Both the position numbers and the translations under genes were made by a program. 64,000 nucleotides of DNA. It comes from Occultella kanbiaonis (GTDB taxonomy: Bacteria > Actinomycetota > Actinomycetes > Actinomycetales > Beutenbergiaceae). Below, piece after piece: positions 17,916-27,037 of the stretch (positions are counted from its first letter, which is position 1; the number at the start of each line of letters is the position of its first letter). The notes below the pieces were generated by a model. The model did no database searches, had not been told where the DNA came from, and worked only from the letters and a program-made list of their open reading frames with translations. The stretch covers positions 248,001 to 312,000 of the forward strand of contig NZ_CP046175.1 in NCBI RefSeq assembly GCF_009708215.1. Direction: 5' to 3'.

Positions 17916-19574
17916 TCAGCCCGGCGGCGCCCACGCCTCGGCATCGCCGAGCCGGCGCCGCGCAGCCTCGCCGCCGATCCGTTCGATCTCCGCGCGCGGC
18001 CCGGCCACCACGAGCAGGCTGCGCGCCCGCGACAGGCCGGTGTAGAGCATCGAGCGGGCGCGCTCGGAGTCCCGGAACCCGTTCGCCGCGAGCACCACGA
18101 CCGGTCGCTCCAGACCTTTGAAGTTGAGCACGTGGCCGTAGAAGACGTCGGTCCCGTCGAAGAAGTCGTCCCAGTAGGCGTCATGCCCGACGGCGGCGAT
18201 CCGGTTCACCTGTTCCGGATGCCTTGTCCTGGTGGTCAGCAGGGCGACGTCGCCCGGGTCCCAGCCCTCCTCGAGGAGGGCCTCGACCGCGTCGTCCGCG
18301 GCCTCGACGGCGTCCTCGGCCGGCACGTCGATGAGCCGCACCGGGGCGCCCGTGCCGCCGCGCGGGGTGATCCGCCGCTCGCTCACGGAGCCGCTCAGCT
18401 GAGCGATCGGTTTCGTCGAGCGCACGTTCTCGTCCAGCTCGAACGGAGGCAGATCGATGGGGGAAGCGCCGTCGCGTGCGAACACCCGCTGCCCCGCGTC
18501 CCCGAACAGGAACAGCCCGCCGCGCGCCGGGTCCTTCAGACAGCGAAGCAGCGAGGTCCACCAGAGGTCCCCGAAGTCCTGGGCCTCGTCCACGACCACG
18601 GAGTCGAAGAGTTCCGACGGCGGCTGCCGGGTCGCGAGGTCGGCGAGCTCGAGCGGTAGGCGCCGCTCCCAGTAGTCGGCGTCGTCGTCGGTGCCGGTCG
18701 CGGCGCCCCAGCCCAGCGGCAGGTCGTGGAACAGCCCCACGTAGGCCGGGCGCTGGCCGCGCGGCCACGTGTTCGTAACCCGCTGGAGGTACCGGCCGAG
18801 CCCACGCGAGTAGCACAGCAGGGCGACGCGCTCGCCCGCACGCGCACGCCGTCGGGCCTGTTCCAGAGCCAGCCACGTCTTGCCGCACCCGGCCCCACCG
18901 ACGACCTGGAACCGCTGGTGCCCGGCGACGACGCGCAGGATGCCGACCTGCTCCTGCGTGAGCAGGTCCAGCCGGTCGATCTCGGCGCGCGCCTCCCCGA
19001 GGACGTCGACCTGGGCGCCCAGCTGCCCGGCGAGCACGTCGTAGAGATCCCGGGCGTCCACCTCGTCGAGGCCTCGCACGCCCTGTCCGTGGGTGACGAT
19101 CGCGCGGTGGACCCGCGCGGCGACGCCGGCGACGTCATCCCGGTCGATGATCATCGACCGGGGGCAGTCGCTGGTCTCGAAGTCCTGCGCGAACCGCGTG
19201 TGCGGGAACGCGACCAGATGCGCGGTCCGAGCCTGCCCGGCGCCGACCCCACGCCGGCGCAGCTTCTCCTGCAGCACGTGCCGGGCGTCCTGCACCTGAC
19301 GCACCGGGTTCATCCGGTGGGAGTCGGTGGCCGAGCCCTGGTGCCAGCCCTGCTCGTTGTGCCAGACGGTGCCGCCCTTGACCTCGATCGCGGCGATGCC
19401 GACGCCGGGCCAGAGCACGAGCAGGTCGATCTCCCGCTCGGTGCTCTCCTCGAGCAGGTTCACCGAGTGCAGCAGCGTCGCGTCCTCGGGCAACTGCTCC
19501 GCGAGCGCGCGCCAGAGCACTTCCTCAGCCGTGTTCCGCCCGAAGTCCGGCTCGGTGGGCCACAGGATCGCCAT
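17916..19574 (-). CDS. NERD domain / UvrD-like helicase protein
   Basis: 552 residues. The NERD domain (about residues 15-125) shows FGRNTAEEVLWRAL, REIDLLVLWPG and AAIEVKGGTVW, including the D and E-x-K nuclease-type residues. An SF1 helicase core follows: Walker A VVGGAGCGKTWLAL, motif II VVVDEAQDFG, and C-terminal YTGLSRARSLLVV (motif VI). NERD-helicase fusions are thought to process DNA, but few have been tested. ATG at 19572-19574 begins the conserved MAILWPTEPDFG. A second NERD-like gene lies 4 kb away. Confidence 0.88.
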   Translation of the reverse strand: MAILWPTEPDFGRNTAEEVLWRALAEQLPEDATLLHSVNLLEESTEREIDLLVLWPGVGIAAIEVKGGTVWHNEQGWHQGSATDSHRMNPVRQVQDARHVLQEKLRRRGVGAGQARTAHLVAFPHTRFAQDFETSDCPRSMIIDRDDVAGVAARVHRAIVTHGQGVRGLDEVDARDLYDVLAGQLGAQVDVLGEARAEIDRLDLLTQEQVGILRVVAGHQRFQVVGGAGCGKTWLALEQARRRARAGERVALLCYSRGLGRYLQRVTNTWPRGQRPAYVGLFHDLPLGWGAATGTDDDADYWERRLPLELADLATRQPPSELFDSVVVDEAQDFGDLWWTSLLRCLKDPARGGLFLFGDAGQRVFARDGASPIDLPPFELDENVRSTKPIAQLSGSVSERRITPRGGTGAPVRLIDVPAEDAVEAADDAVEALLEEGWDPGDVALLTTRTRHPEQVNRIAAVGHDAYWDDFFDGTDVFYGHVLNFKGLERPVVVLAANGFRDSERARSMLYTGLSRARSLLVVAGPRAEIERIGGEAARRRLGDAEAWAPPG

Positions 19575-19647
19575 GGGTTCAGTTCTATCGCCAGACCGAC
19601 GGCGCCGCTGGCGGAACCGTGGGGCGTCCTTGGGGTAGGAATGGACC

Positions 19648-19890
19648 ATGACCGACGACATCCAGGCCCGCCTCGCCGCGATCGAGCGCCACATCGACGT
19701 GCTCTACAACCAGGCCGGCCTGCAGGCGCCCTACTCCCTGCAGGGCTGGGGTGCGGGCGGCGGTCTCACCCCGCGAGTGGCGGAGCTGTTGGCCCGCGGC
19801 AGGAAGATCGAGGCCATCAAGGTCTACCGCGAGGAGACCGGTGTCGGCCTCAAGGAGGCGAAGGACGCCGTCGAGCGCTTCGAACGCTGA
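19648..19890 (+). CDS. Small ribosomal protein L7/L12 C-terminal domain-like protein
   Basis: 80 residues. The C-terminal half (RKIEAIKVYREETGVGLKEAKDAVE, residues about 52-76) matches the helix-turn-helix of the L7/L12 C-terminal domain that contacts translation factors. The N-terminal half is a short helix followed by a glycine-rich linker, so this is not the ribosomal stalk protein itself. Such stand-alone proteins are common in actinobacteria and uncharacterised. Divergent from the NERD-helicase gene. Confidence 0.8.
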   Translation: MTDDIQARLAAIERHIDVLYNQAGLQAPYSLQGWGAGGGLTPRVAELLARGRKIEAIKVYREETGVGLKEAKDAVERFER

Positions 19891-19958
19891 CGCGTCCCGA
19901 GGGCGGTGATGTCCGAATACCGCTAGACGGCGCCGGGCGCGTCGGTCAGGCTCGACGG

Positions 19959-21506
19959 ATGGGTCTGGCCTCGCCTTCCGTCGGACGTCACGATCCGGCC
20001 TTCGCCGAGCGCTATCGTGCGATCGCCGCACGCGATGCTCGATTCGACGGCCTCTTCATCACGGCCGTGAGCAGCACCGGTATCTACTGTCGCCCTTCCT
20101 GCCCCGCCCGCACGCCGAAGCCTGAGAACGTCACGTTCTATCTCACGTCGGCGGCCGCGCAGGAGGCCGGATACCGCGCCTGCCGACGATGCCTACCGGA
20201 GGCGGCGCCGGGCACGCCTGAATGGAACCTGCGCGGCGACCTGGTGGGCCGGTCCATGCGACTGGTGGCGGACGGCGTCGTCGACCGGGAAGGGGTCAGC
20301 GGGCTCGCGTCGCGTCTGGGCTACAGCAGCAGGCAGGTCCAGCGGCTCCTCGTCGCCGAGTTGGGCGCCGGTCCCCTCGCCCTCGCTCGCGCCCAGCGTG
20401 CCCAGAGCGCTCGTGCGCTGCTCACCGGCACGGATCTGCGCCTCTCGGACGTCGCGTTCGCGGCGGGCTTCGGCAGCGTCCGCCAGTTCAACGACACGAT
20501 CAACGAGGTGTTCGGAACCAGGCCGCGAGACCTTCGGCTCCGGGGCAGGCGTGCGACCGGAGACCGTGGTGGCGCACCGGTCGGCACAGCGATCCGGCTC
20601 TCGCTCACCCTGCCGGTCCGCGCCCCGTTCGACGCCGCGGGCATCGTCGGATTCCTCGCGTCCCGAGCGATCGAAGGGGTCGAGGTCGCCCGCCTCGACG
20701 GGCCGGAGCTGGTGTACGCCCGAACGCTCGAGCTCCCTCATGGTCCGGGGGCCGCTCAGGTCACCTGCACGCCGACCGGGACGGGCGCATGGCAAGTGGA
20801 CCTGGTGCTGGAGCTCGCCGCGTTGTCCGATGTTGCCGTTGCCGTCGCGCGGGTTCGACGGCTCCTCGACCTCGACGCGGACCCGACCGCGGTTGATGCC
20901 GCCCTTGCGGCGGACCACGGGCTCGCGCAGTCCGTGGCCTCGACCCCGGGCATCCGGGTACCCGGCGCCGTGGATCCGCATGAGGTCGTGCTTCGTGCCA
21001 TCATCGGCGAACGGGCGTCCGTCGCGGCCGCGCGGACCCAGCTCTCCCGGCTGGCGTCGTCGGGAGAGCCCTATCGGTCCTCGATCCCGGGACTCACCCG
21101 GGTGTTCCCCACGACGCGCCGGATCACCGAGGACGGCTTACGACAGGACCTGGGGGCCCGGAAGCGGCAGGCGGTCCTCGAGGCCGCCCGCGCCCTCGCC
21201 GTCTGTGATCTGGTCGTCGACGTCGGGCAGGACCCGGTCGAGCTGCGCCGAACGCTGCAGGCACGCAGCGGCATCCGGCCATCGACGGCCTCGTACGTCG
21301 CGATGAGGGTGCTCGGTGATACCGACGCCTGGCTTGACGGCGACACCGCCCTGGTGGCCGGGGCCACGGTTCTCGGCATGCTCGGTGACGTTCCCCAGGC
21401 CCGACGATCGCGCGACCTCGCGGTGCGCGCGCTCGCGTGGTCGCCGTGGCGCTCGTACGCGCAGATGCACTTGTGGGGCGCGGCTGAGACCCTCGTGTCC
21501 CGCTGA
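19959..21506 (+). CDS. Ada-type sensor / AraC HTH / AlkA DNA-3-methyladenine glycosylase
   Basis: 515 residues with three modules. Residues about 10-80: Ada N-terminal zinc domain with the cysteines in IYCRPSCP and CRRCLPE, where the first cysteine accepts a methyl group from phosphotriesters. About 90-190: AraC-type HTH. About 205-515: AlkA N-domain and HhH-GPD glycosylase, with the helix-hairpin-helix in SGIRPSTASYVAMR and the catalytic aspartate in WLDGDTAL. It should sense methylation and excise alkylated bases; the O6-methylguanine methyltransferase half of classical Ada is absent. ATG at 19959. Confidence 0.92.
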   Translation: MGLASPSVGRHDPAFAERYRAIAARDARFDGLFITAVSSTGIYCRPSCPARTPKPENVTFYLTSAAAQEAGYRACRRCLPEAAPGTPEWNLRGDLVGRSMRLVADGVVDREGVSGLASRLGYSSRQVQRLLVAELGAGPLALARAQRAQSARALLTGTDLRLSDVAFAAGFGSVRQFNDTINEVFGTRPRDLRLRGRRATGDRGGAPVGTAIRLSLTLPVRAPFDAAGIVGFLASRAIEGVEVARLDGPELVYARTLELPHGPGAAQVTCTPTGTGAWQVDLVLELAALSDVAVAVARVRRLLDLDADPTAVDAALAADHGLAQSVASTPGIRVPGAVDPHEVVLRAIIGERASVAAARTQLSRLASSGEPYRSSIPGLTRVFPTTRRITEDGLRQDLGARKRQAVLEAARALAVCDLVVDVGQDPVELRRTLQARSGIRPSTASYVAMRVLGDTDAWLDGDTALVAGATVLGMLGDVPQARRSRDLAVRALAWSPWRSYAQMHLWGAAETLVSR

Positions 21507-21565
21507 TCGGCCACCATGTCGCATACCCGCCAGTAATACGGGAGTCGGCTTCCTACGATTTCTGC

Positions 21566-22813
21566 ATGGGTACCGAACGCGAGCCGACGGCAGCCACGCC
21601 GCCTCGAATCCGCCGTCACGCCGTCGTGTTCATGGCGCTCGCAGCGGCACTCGGGACGTCGACCATCTATCCGATGCAGCCGGCCGTGGCCGACGTGGCC
21701 GAGTCGTTGGGGACCGAGATCAGCACGGTCGGGATCGCCCTCGCATGCGGACCCGTCGGGTACCTGCTCGGCCTCGCGCTGCTGGTCCCGCTCGTCGACC
21801 GATATCCCCCTGGACGGGTGCTGGGGCTTCAGTTCGGCGTCCTCGGCTCAGCGCTCGCAGTCAGCGCCGCCGTGGAGAACGTCATCATATTGGGACTGGT
21901 GATCGGCGTGGTCGGCGCCTGCTCGGCGGCGGGTGCTGGACTCAGTTCGGTCGCCGGACGTCTCGCCCGCCCCCAACGACGGGCGACGACACTGGGAGTC
22001 GTCACCGCCGGAATCTCGGTCGGAATCCTTGCGGGAAGAATCGTCGGCGGCTGGCTCACGGAAGAGATCGGTTGGCGCGCGATGCTCCTCGTGTTCGCCG
22101 CCGGATGTGGACTGGTCGCCGTGTGCTGCCTCGTGCTGTTGCCATCGGCGCCCGGTGCATCGACCGGGTCGACCCTGTCCACAGTGCGTTCGCTTCCCGG
22201 CCTGTTCGGCCGGTACCTGACGCTTCGCGTTGCCGCCCTTCGTGGCGCCTTGTGGTTCTTCGCGTTCTGCGCGGTGTGGGCGGGGCTCGCGATCGCCCTT
22301 TCCCAACCTCCGCACTCCTACTCGGCCGAGCAGATCGGCCTCCTTGCCCTCGCGGGCCTGTCAGGCGTGCTGGCCACCCCGGTCGCGGGCGCGTGGACCG
22401 ACCGCGTCGGTGCCGGCCGCGTGATCCTCCCAGGGCTCGCCCTGGCCGGGGCGGCTGCCTGCGTCGCGGGCTTCAACCTTGCGAACACTGCGGTGCTGCT
22501 GGTCTGCCTGGCAGTCTTCGACGCGGGCCTCTTCGCTGCTCAGGTCGCCAATCAGAGCACGGTCCTCGCGGTCGAGCCCGCGGCACCGGCGCGCTTCAAC
22601 AGTGCGTACATGCTGGTCTACTTCGTGGGTGGCAGCCTCGGGACCGCGTTCGGTGCCGCGGCGGTCGACTGGTTCGGCTGGTCGGCGACCGCCATCGTGA
22701 GCACGGCCGTCATCGCCCTTGCGCTGGTCATCACCGTGTCCGGCCGCGACTCCGGCTCACGTGGGACCAACGACCGAGGGGCGCCGGCGAGGCAGGCTTC
22801 GATGAGCTCGTGA
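21566..22813 (+). CDS. Major facilitator superfamily transporter
   Basis: 415 residues with about 12 hydrophobic segments. The A-motif loop between TM2 and TM3 is PLVDRYPPGRVLG, and a related GAWTDRVGAGRVI loop occurs between TM8 and TM9. PMQPAVADVAESLGTE after TM1 is typical of drug/metabolite:proton antiporters of the DHA1/YnfM type. Exported compound unknown. Downstream of the AlkA-type gene by 59 bp and convergent with the LuxR-type regulator. Confidence 0.85.
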   Translation: MGTEREPTAATPPRIRRHAVVFMALAAALGTSTIYPMQPAVADVAESLGTEISTVGIALACGPVGYLLGLALLVPLVDRYPPGRVLGLQFGVLGSALAVSAAVENVIILGLVIGVVGACSAAGAGLSSVAGRLARPQRRATTLGVVTAGISVGILAGRIVGGWLTEEIGWRAMLLVFAAGCGLVAVCCLVLLPSAPGASTGSTLSTVRSLPGLFGRYLTLRVAALRGALWFFAFCAVWAGLAIALSQPPHSYSAEQIGLLALAGLSGVLATPVAGAWTDRVGAGRVILPGLALAGAAACVAGFNLANTAVLLVCLAVFDAGLFAAQVANQSTVLAVEPAAPARFNSAYMLVYFVGGSLGTAFGAAAVDWFGWSATAIVSTAVIALALVITVSGRDSGSRGTNDRGAPARQASMSS

Positions 22814-22854
22814 TCGGCGGCGGTCGGCGGGTGGGTGGCGTGCGCGACTCTGCC

Positions 22855-24486
22855 TCAGAGCAGTCCGGCGCCTCCCGCGACCGCCAGCGCCTCCGCACGG
22901 CTGGACGCGCCCAGCTTCTGGTAGGCCGCACGCAGGTGCGTCTTGACCGTGTTGAGCGACAGGTACATGGCGTCGGCGAGCTCCTTCTGGGACTGGAAGG
23001 ACGCGAGCCCACGCAGCATCAGCAACTCCTGGTTGGTCAGGCGCACGACGGCGACCTCGCCCGGGAACATGGGCCGCTCCAGGTGGTGACGCTCGGCCGT
23101 GCCGGCCGCCGCTCCGACCAGAGTGTGCAGAGCCTGTCGGAGGGACTCGGCAAGGCCGGCCAGCGGGATGCGTGCTCCCGTCGACCGCGTGCTCTCCTGT
23201 ACCAGCAGGAACGCCTCGTGCGCGGCACGGGTTCTGCCGCTGCGCATGGCTGCGGCGGCCTGCACCACGAGTCCCTCCAGTCGCACCCGGGAGGTGTGGG
23301 TGACGTCGGCGACCTCGGCGGCGAGCCGCGCGGCCTCGTCAGGGAGCCCTGCGAGCAGTTCGAGGCGGGCCCGTGCGACCGTCAGGATCGGGTCCGGGGC
23401 GGTGCGGTTGAGCCGGGCCAGGGCCTGATCGCCTCGACCGACGGAGAGCAGCAGATCGACCTCGGCCGCGGCGAGCAACGGCCCCATGGTGCTCGCCGGC
23501 CCGAGCCGCTGCGCGTAGCGCTCGGTATCGCGGTGCAGCCAGGACAGCGTTCGGAACCGGTCGCCCCAGACCAGACCGTGGCGTGCCCGCAGGAAGGTGA
23601 CCACCGGCCCCCAGCTCTGCTCGACGTTGACGCCCTGCTCCAGTCGTGACAGTGCCTCTTCCGCACCGCCCTGGTCCAGCGTCTCGATCGAGATCAGGGC
23701 CCGGGCGAGGTCGCCGGTGAACAGGACCCGCTCGGTGTGCGGAGACGCGACAGACGGGATCTCGGCGTGACGCGCCAGCCACCGATCTGCGATGTCGATG
23801 TCACCGCTGATCGCGTGGAACAACGCGAGGTTCGCGGCGGCACCCTTGGCCACGTACTCGGAGCGACCGTACGGGGCACGCTCGTAGGCACTCTGCAGCA
23901 ACGGAAGGGCGCCGGGGATGTCGGAGGCGAGGGCGCGGGTGATGCCCGCCTGCAGCAGGGCGAGCGGCTGGCGGACGCGTCGCGCCGCGGGGACCGTCGT
24001 CTCGACGAGGTGACTGAGGGTCTCCACCCGACGCGCGTGCTCGAGTGCCTCGGCATGTCGGCCGCCCATCCGCGCGGCGATCATGTGGGCGCACGCGAGC
24101 GCGAGGTCGTTCAACGACTGGTGGCGGACGTCGGAGTTCATCAACGAATCAGCGAACTCCATCGCGGGAGTCGGTGCCTGCGCCGGCACGACATGCTGTC
24201 GTTCGATGCTGGTGGCCAGCCAGATCTCACGAACCGCCGCGACGCCACCTGCCGTGCGCAACGACTCGACCGGAAGCAGCTGGAAGGCGGCGTCGAGATC
24301 CGCAGGGAACTCCTCGATCAGCATGCCCCAGGTGGTGCTGATGACCCGTGCGGCCTCGGACCACCGCTCCGCGGCGAGAGCCTCCCGGAGCACGGTGACA
24401 GGATTGCCCGCGCGAAGCGCGGTCTGCGATACCGCAGACGACGGCGCGGCGCTGAGAGGTTGGGCGGGTGGATCGGACAAAGACAT
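22855..24486 (-). CDS. LuxR-family transcriptional regulator with helical-repeat sensor region
   Basis: 543 residues. The C-terminal 60 residues are a LuxR HTH (LTNQELLMLRGLAS, QKELADAMYLSLNTVKTHLR, AAYQKLGASSRAEAL). The rest is alpha-helical with TPR-like alanine/leucine periodicity, resembling the C-terminal part of MalT/LAL regulators. The N-terminal AAA ATPase of full LAL proteins is absent. GGGGG precedes the ATG by four bases. It follows the surface-protein gene on the same strand, separated by a strong terminator, and could control it. Confidence 0.83.
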   Translation of the reverse strand: MSLSDPPAQPLSAAPSSAVSQTALRAGNPVTVLREALAAERWSEAARVISTTWGMLIEEFPADLDAAFQLLPVESLRTAGGVAAVREIWLATSIERQHVVPAQAPTPAMEFADSLMNSDVRHQSLNDLALACAHMIAARMGGRHAEALEHARRVETLSHLVETTVPAARRVRQPLALLQAGITRALASDIPGALPLLQSAYERAPYGRSEYVAKGAAANLALFHAISGDIDIADRWLARHAEIPSVASPHTERVLFTGDLARALISIETLDQGGAEEALSRLEQGVNVEQSWGPVVTFLRARHGLVWGDRFRTLSWLHRDTERYAQRLGPASTMGPLLAAAEVDLLLSVGRGDQALARLNRTAPDPILTVARARLELLAGLPDEAARLAAEVADVTHTSRVRLEGLVVQAAAAMRSGRTRAAHEAFLLVQESTRSTGARIPLAGLAESLRQALHTLVGAAAGTAERHHLERPMFPGEVAVVRLTNQELLMLRGLASFQSQKELADAMYLSLNTVKTHLRAAYQKLGASSRAEALAVAGGAGLL

Positions 24487-24628
24487 GCTGCCCCCTAGGC
24501 AAGCCCGTGCGGTCGATCGTTGGTCGGGGGGCGCCTCCAGGTGGCCGTACGCGGCGTTGAATCGAGTGCCGCGCGGATGACGCCAGTCGCGCTCCGTGCT
24601 CCGAGACTGAGGCTAGGGCATACACCGA

Positions 24629-24669
24629 GAGAGGCCCCGCTCACGTCCACGACGTGAGCGGGGCCTCTC
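24629..24669 (-). terminator. Strong hairpin terminator of the surface-protein gene
   Basis: A perfect 19-bp GC-rich stem (24629-24647 with 24651-24669) with a 3-base loop starts 7 bp past the stop codon of the surface protein. No clear U tract follows, as is common in high-GC actinobacteria. Confidence 0.85.
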
Positions 24670-24676
24670 GGGCAGA

Positions 24677-27037
24677 TCAGCGGGGGAGCACCTCATCCGC
24701 TGCGCGCCTGCTGTGACGAAGGAACACGAGGGCTCCTCCCATCAGCAGCAGCACAACGGCGGTAAGCGCGAACACCCACGCGGCCGGGCTGCCCGTCGTC
24801 GGGAGGGCCGCGCCCGGCTGCTCCGATCCGGACTCGGCGGTCGAGGGATCCGACGTGATCGGGTCGCCACCACCGTCGCCGTCGCCGGGCGGCGTGGCGG
24901 TTGCCGTTGCCGTGTTCGACAGCGAGGCACCCGTCAGATCCGCCTCCTGCACCGTGTACGTCGCCGTGCAGACGACCTCCTCACCGGGGAGCACCGAGTC
25001 CTGCGGGCAGACCACCTCGGACACGTCGCCCGCGCCGGAGAAGGTCCCCTCCGTGATGACCACCCCGGTGAGCGTCACATTCCCTATGTTGGTCGCCAGG
25101 AAGCTGTACGTCACGACCTGGCCCACCGTGGTGACCGTCTGCACGTCCGAGGTCTTGACCAGGGTCAGGCCCGGCGCGTGCGGTGCGTCGATGTCCACCT
25201 GCGACGGCGGCGAGTCCACCGGCGGGACATCGACCCCGGGCGGGGTACCGACCGCGGTGGCCGCGTTGCTCAGCAGTCCGGCATCGACATCCGCCTGCGT
25301 GACGACGTAGGCCGCCTCGCATGTGACCGACTCCGCCGGCGCCAGCACGTCCGCGGGGCAGACGATCTCGCCGAGCTCGCCGGTGCCGGAGAAGTCGCTG
25401 TCCGCGATCGAGAGGTCGCCGAGGGTGACGTTACCGGTGTTCGTGACCAGGAAGCTGAACAGCACCTGGTCTCCGGCATTCGCGATCCGGTCGACGTCGG
25501 CGGTCTTGACGAGGGTGAGGCCCGGCGCGGCCGGGACGTCCACCTCGATCTCCGACGGCGGAGCCTCCACCGGAGTGCCGCCGCCCGTGGTCGTGTCGGG
25601 CGGACTGGCCGTGGCTGTCGCCACGTTGGTCACACCGCCGGCGTCCACGTCCTCCTGCGTGACCTCATACGTCGCCGTGCAGGTGACGTCCTCCCCGGGG
25701 GCCAGGGTGTTGGTCGGGCACTCGATCTCGGACAGCTCCCCGGTCCCGGAGAACTCGCCCTCGACCGGCACGACGTCCGACAGCGTCACGTTCCCGGTGT
25801 TCGTCACCAGGAAGCCGTACGTGATCACGTCGCCCGCTGCGGCCACCGAGGCCGGGCTCGAGGTCTTCACGATGCTCAGCCCGGGGGCGGGATCGCTGCC
25901 GACCGTGGTCTCGGACGGCGGGGACGTCACCGGCACGTCGGAGCCCGGCGGGGTGCCGGTCGCCGTCGCGACGTTCGTGATGCCACCGGCATCGACGTCC
26001 GCCTGGGTCAGTGTGTACGTCGCCGTGCACGTGGTCTCCGCCGCGGGAGCCAGCGTGGTTGCTGGGCAGACGACCTCGGACAGGTCACCGCTGCCGGTGA
26101 AGTCCTGCTCCTGCACGGCGATGCCGTCGAGTGTCACGTTGCCGGTGTTGATCACCCGGAAGCTGTAGGTGACCTCCTCACCCGCGTTGTCGACCGAGGT
26201 CGGGTCCGCGGTCTTCACCACGCTCAGCGAGGGGTTCGCCGGCAGGTCCACGTCCACCTCGGAGGGCGGCGAGGTGACGTCGCCGTCCGAAGGGGTGTTG
26301 CCGGTGCCGGTGGCGGCGTTGTGCAGTTCGCCGTTGTCGACGTCGGCCTGCGTCAGCGTGTAGCTCGCCGTGCAGGTCGTGCTGGCGGTGGGCGCGAGCG
26401 CCGTGACGGGGCAGGTGATGGCCGAGAGGTCACCGGAGCCGGTGAATTCGTCATCGACGATCTCGAGCCCGTCGACCGTCACGTTGCCGGTGTTGGTCAC
26501 GAGGAACGAGTACGTCACGGTGTTCCCGGCCGCCGCACCGACGGGGGCAGCGGTCTTGGTCACCGTCAATGACGGGTCCTCCGGCGCGTCGACCGTGACG
26601 GTCGACGGCGGGGTCTCGGTGACGCCGCCGCCCGGAGGCGTGCCGCCGCCGATCGCGGTGTTCGTCACCCCGCCGCTGTCGATGTCGGCCTGGGTCAGTG
26701 TGTAGGTCGCCGTGCAGGTCGTGGCGGCGCCCGGAGCCAGGGTGGTCGTGGGGCAAGTGATCGCGGAGATCTCACCCGAGCCGGAGAACGCGGTCTCGTC
26801 GACGTGAACGCCGGTGAGTGTGACGTTGCCGGTGTTGGTCAGCGTGAAGCCGTACGCGATCGTGTCGCCGACGGCGGATGCCTCGGTCGGGTCCGCCGAC
26901 TTCACCAGGGTCATCGCCGGCGAGTCCGGCGTCTGCACGGTCACCGAGGACGGCGGTGAGCCGATCGGGTCGCCGCCGGGCGGGGTGGCGGTGGCGGTGG
27001 CGGTGTTGGTGACGCCGGCCGCGTCGACGTCGGCCTG
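24677..27037 (-). CDS. LPXTG-anchored repeat surface protein, 3' part after the frameshift
   Basis: 786 residues in this frame, beginning QADVDAAGVTNTATA, which completes the second repeat. Six full repeats of about 115 residues follow (typical core VTYSFLVTNTGNVTL, ending SPPSEVDVD), of the kind found in prealbumin-like/DUF11 surface proteins. The C-terminus has a sortase signal: LPTTG, a hydrophobic stretch and the basic tail RHSRRAADEVLPR, so the product should be wall-linked. The natural start is in the upstream frame; no ribosome-binding site supports an independent start here. A strong terminator follows. Confidence 0.85.
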   Translation of the reverse strand, partial: QADVDAAGVTNTATATATPPGGDPIGSPPSSVTVQTPDSPAMTLVKSADPTEASAVGDTIAYGFTLTNTGNVTLTGVHVDETAFSGSGEISAITCPTTTLAPGAATTCTATYTLTQADIDSGGVTNTAIGGGTPPGGGVTETPPSTVTVDAPEDPSLTVTKTAAPVGAAAGNTVTYSFLVTNTGNVTVDGLEIVDDEFTGSGDLSAITCPVTALAPTASTTCTASYTLTQADVDNGELHNAATGTGNTPSDGDVTSPPSEVDVDLPANPSLSVVKTADPTSVDNAGEEVTYSFRVINTGNVTLDGIAVQEQDFTGSGDLSEVVCPATTLAPAAETTCTATYTLTQADVDAGGITNVATATGTPPGSDVPVTSPPSETTVGSDPAPGLSIVKTSSPASVAAAGDVITYGFLVTNTGNVTLSDVVPVEGEFSGTGELSEIECPTNTLAPGEDVTCTATYEVTQEDVDAGGVTNVATATASPPDTTTGGGTPVEAPPSEIEVDVPAAPGLTLVKTADVDRIANAGDQVLFSFLVTNTGNVTLGDLSIADSDFSGTGELGEIVCPADVLAPAESVTCEAAYVVTQADVDAGLLSNAATAVGTPPGVDVPPVDSPPSQVDIDAPHAPGLTLVKTSDVQTVTTVGQVVTYSFLATNIGNVTLTGVVITEGTFSGAGDVSEVVCPQDSVLPGEEVVCTATYTVQEADLTGASLSNTATATATPPGDGDGGGDPITSDPSTAESGSEQPGAALPTTGSPAAWVFALTAVVLLLMGGALVFLRHSRRAADEVLPR

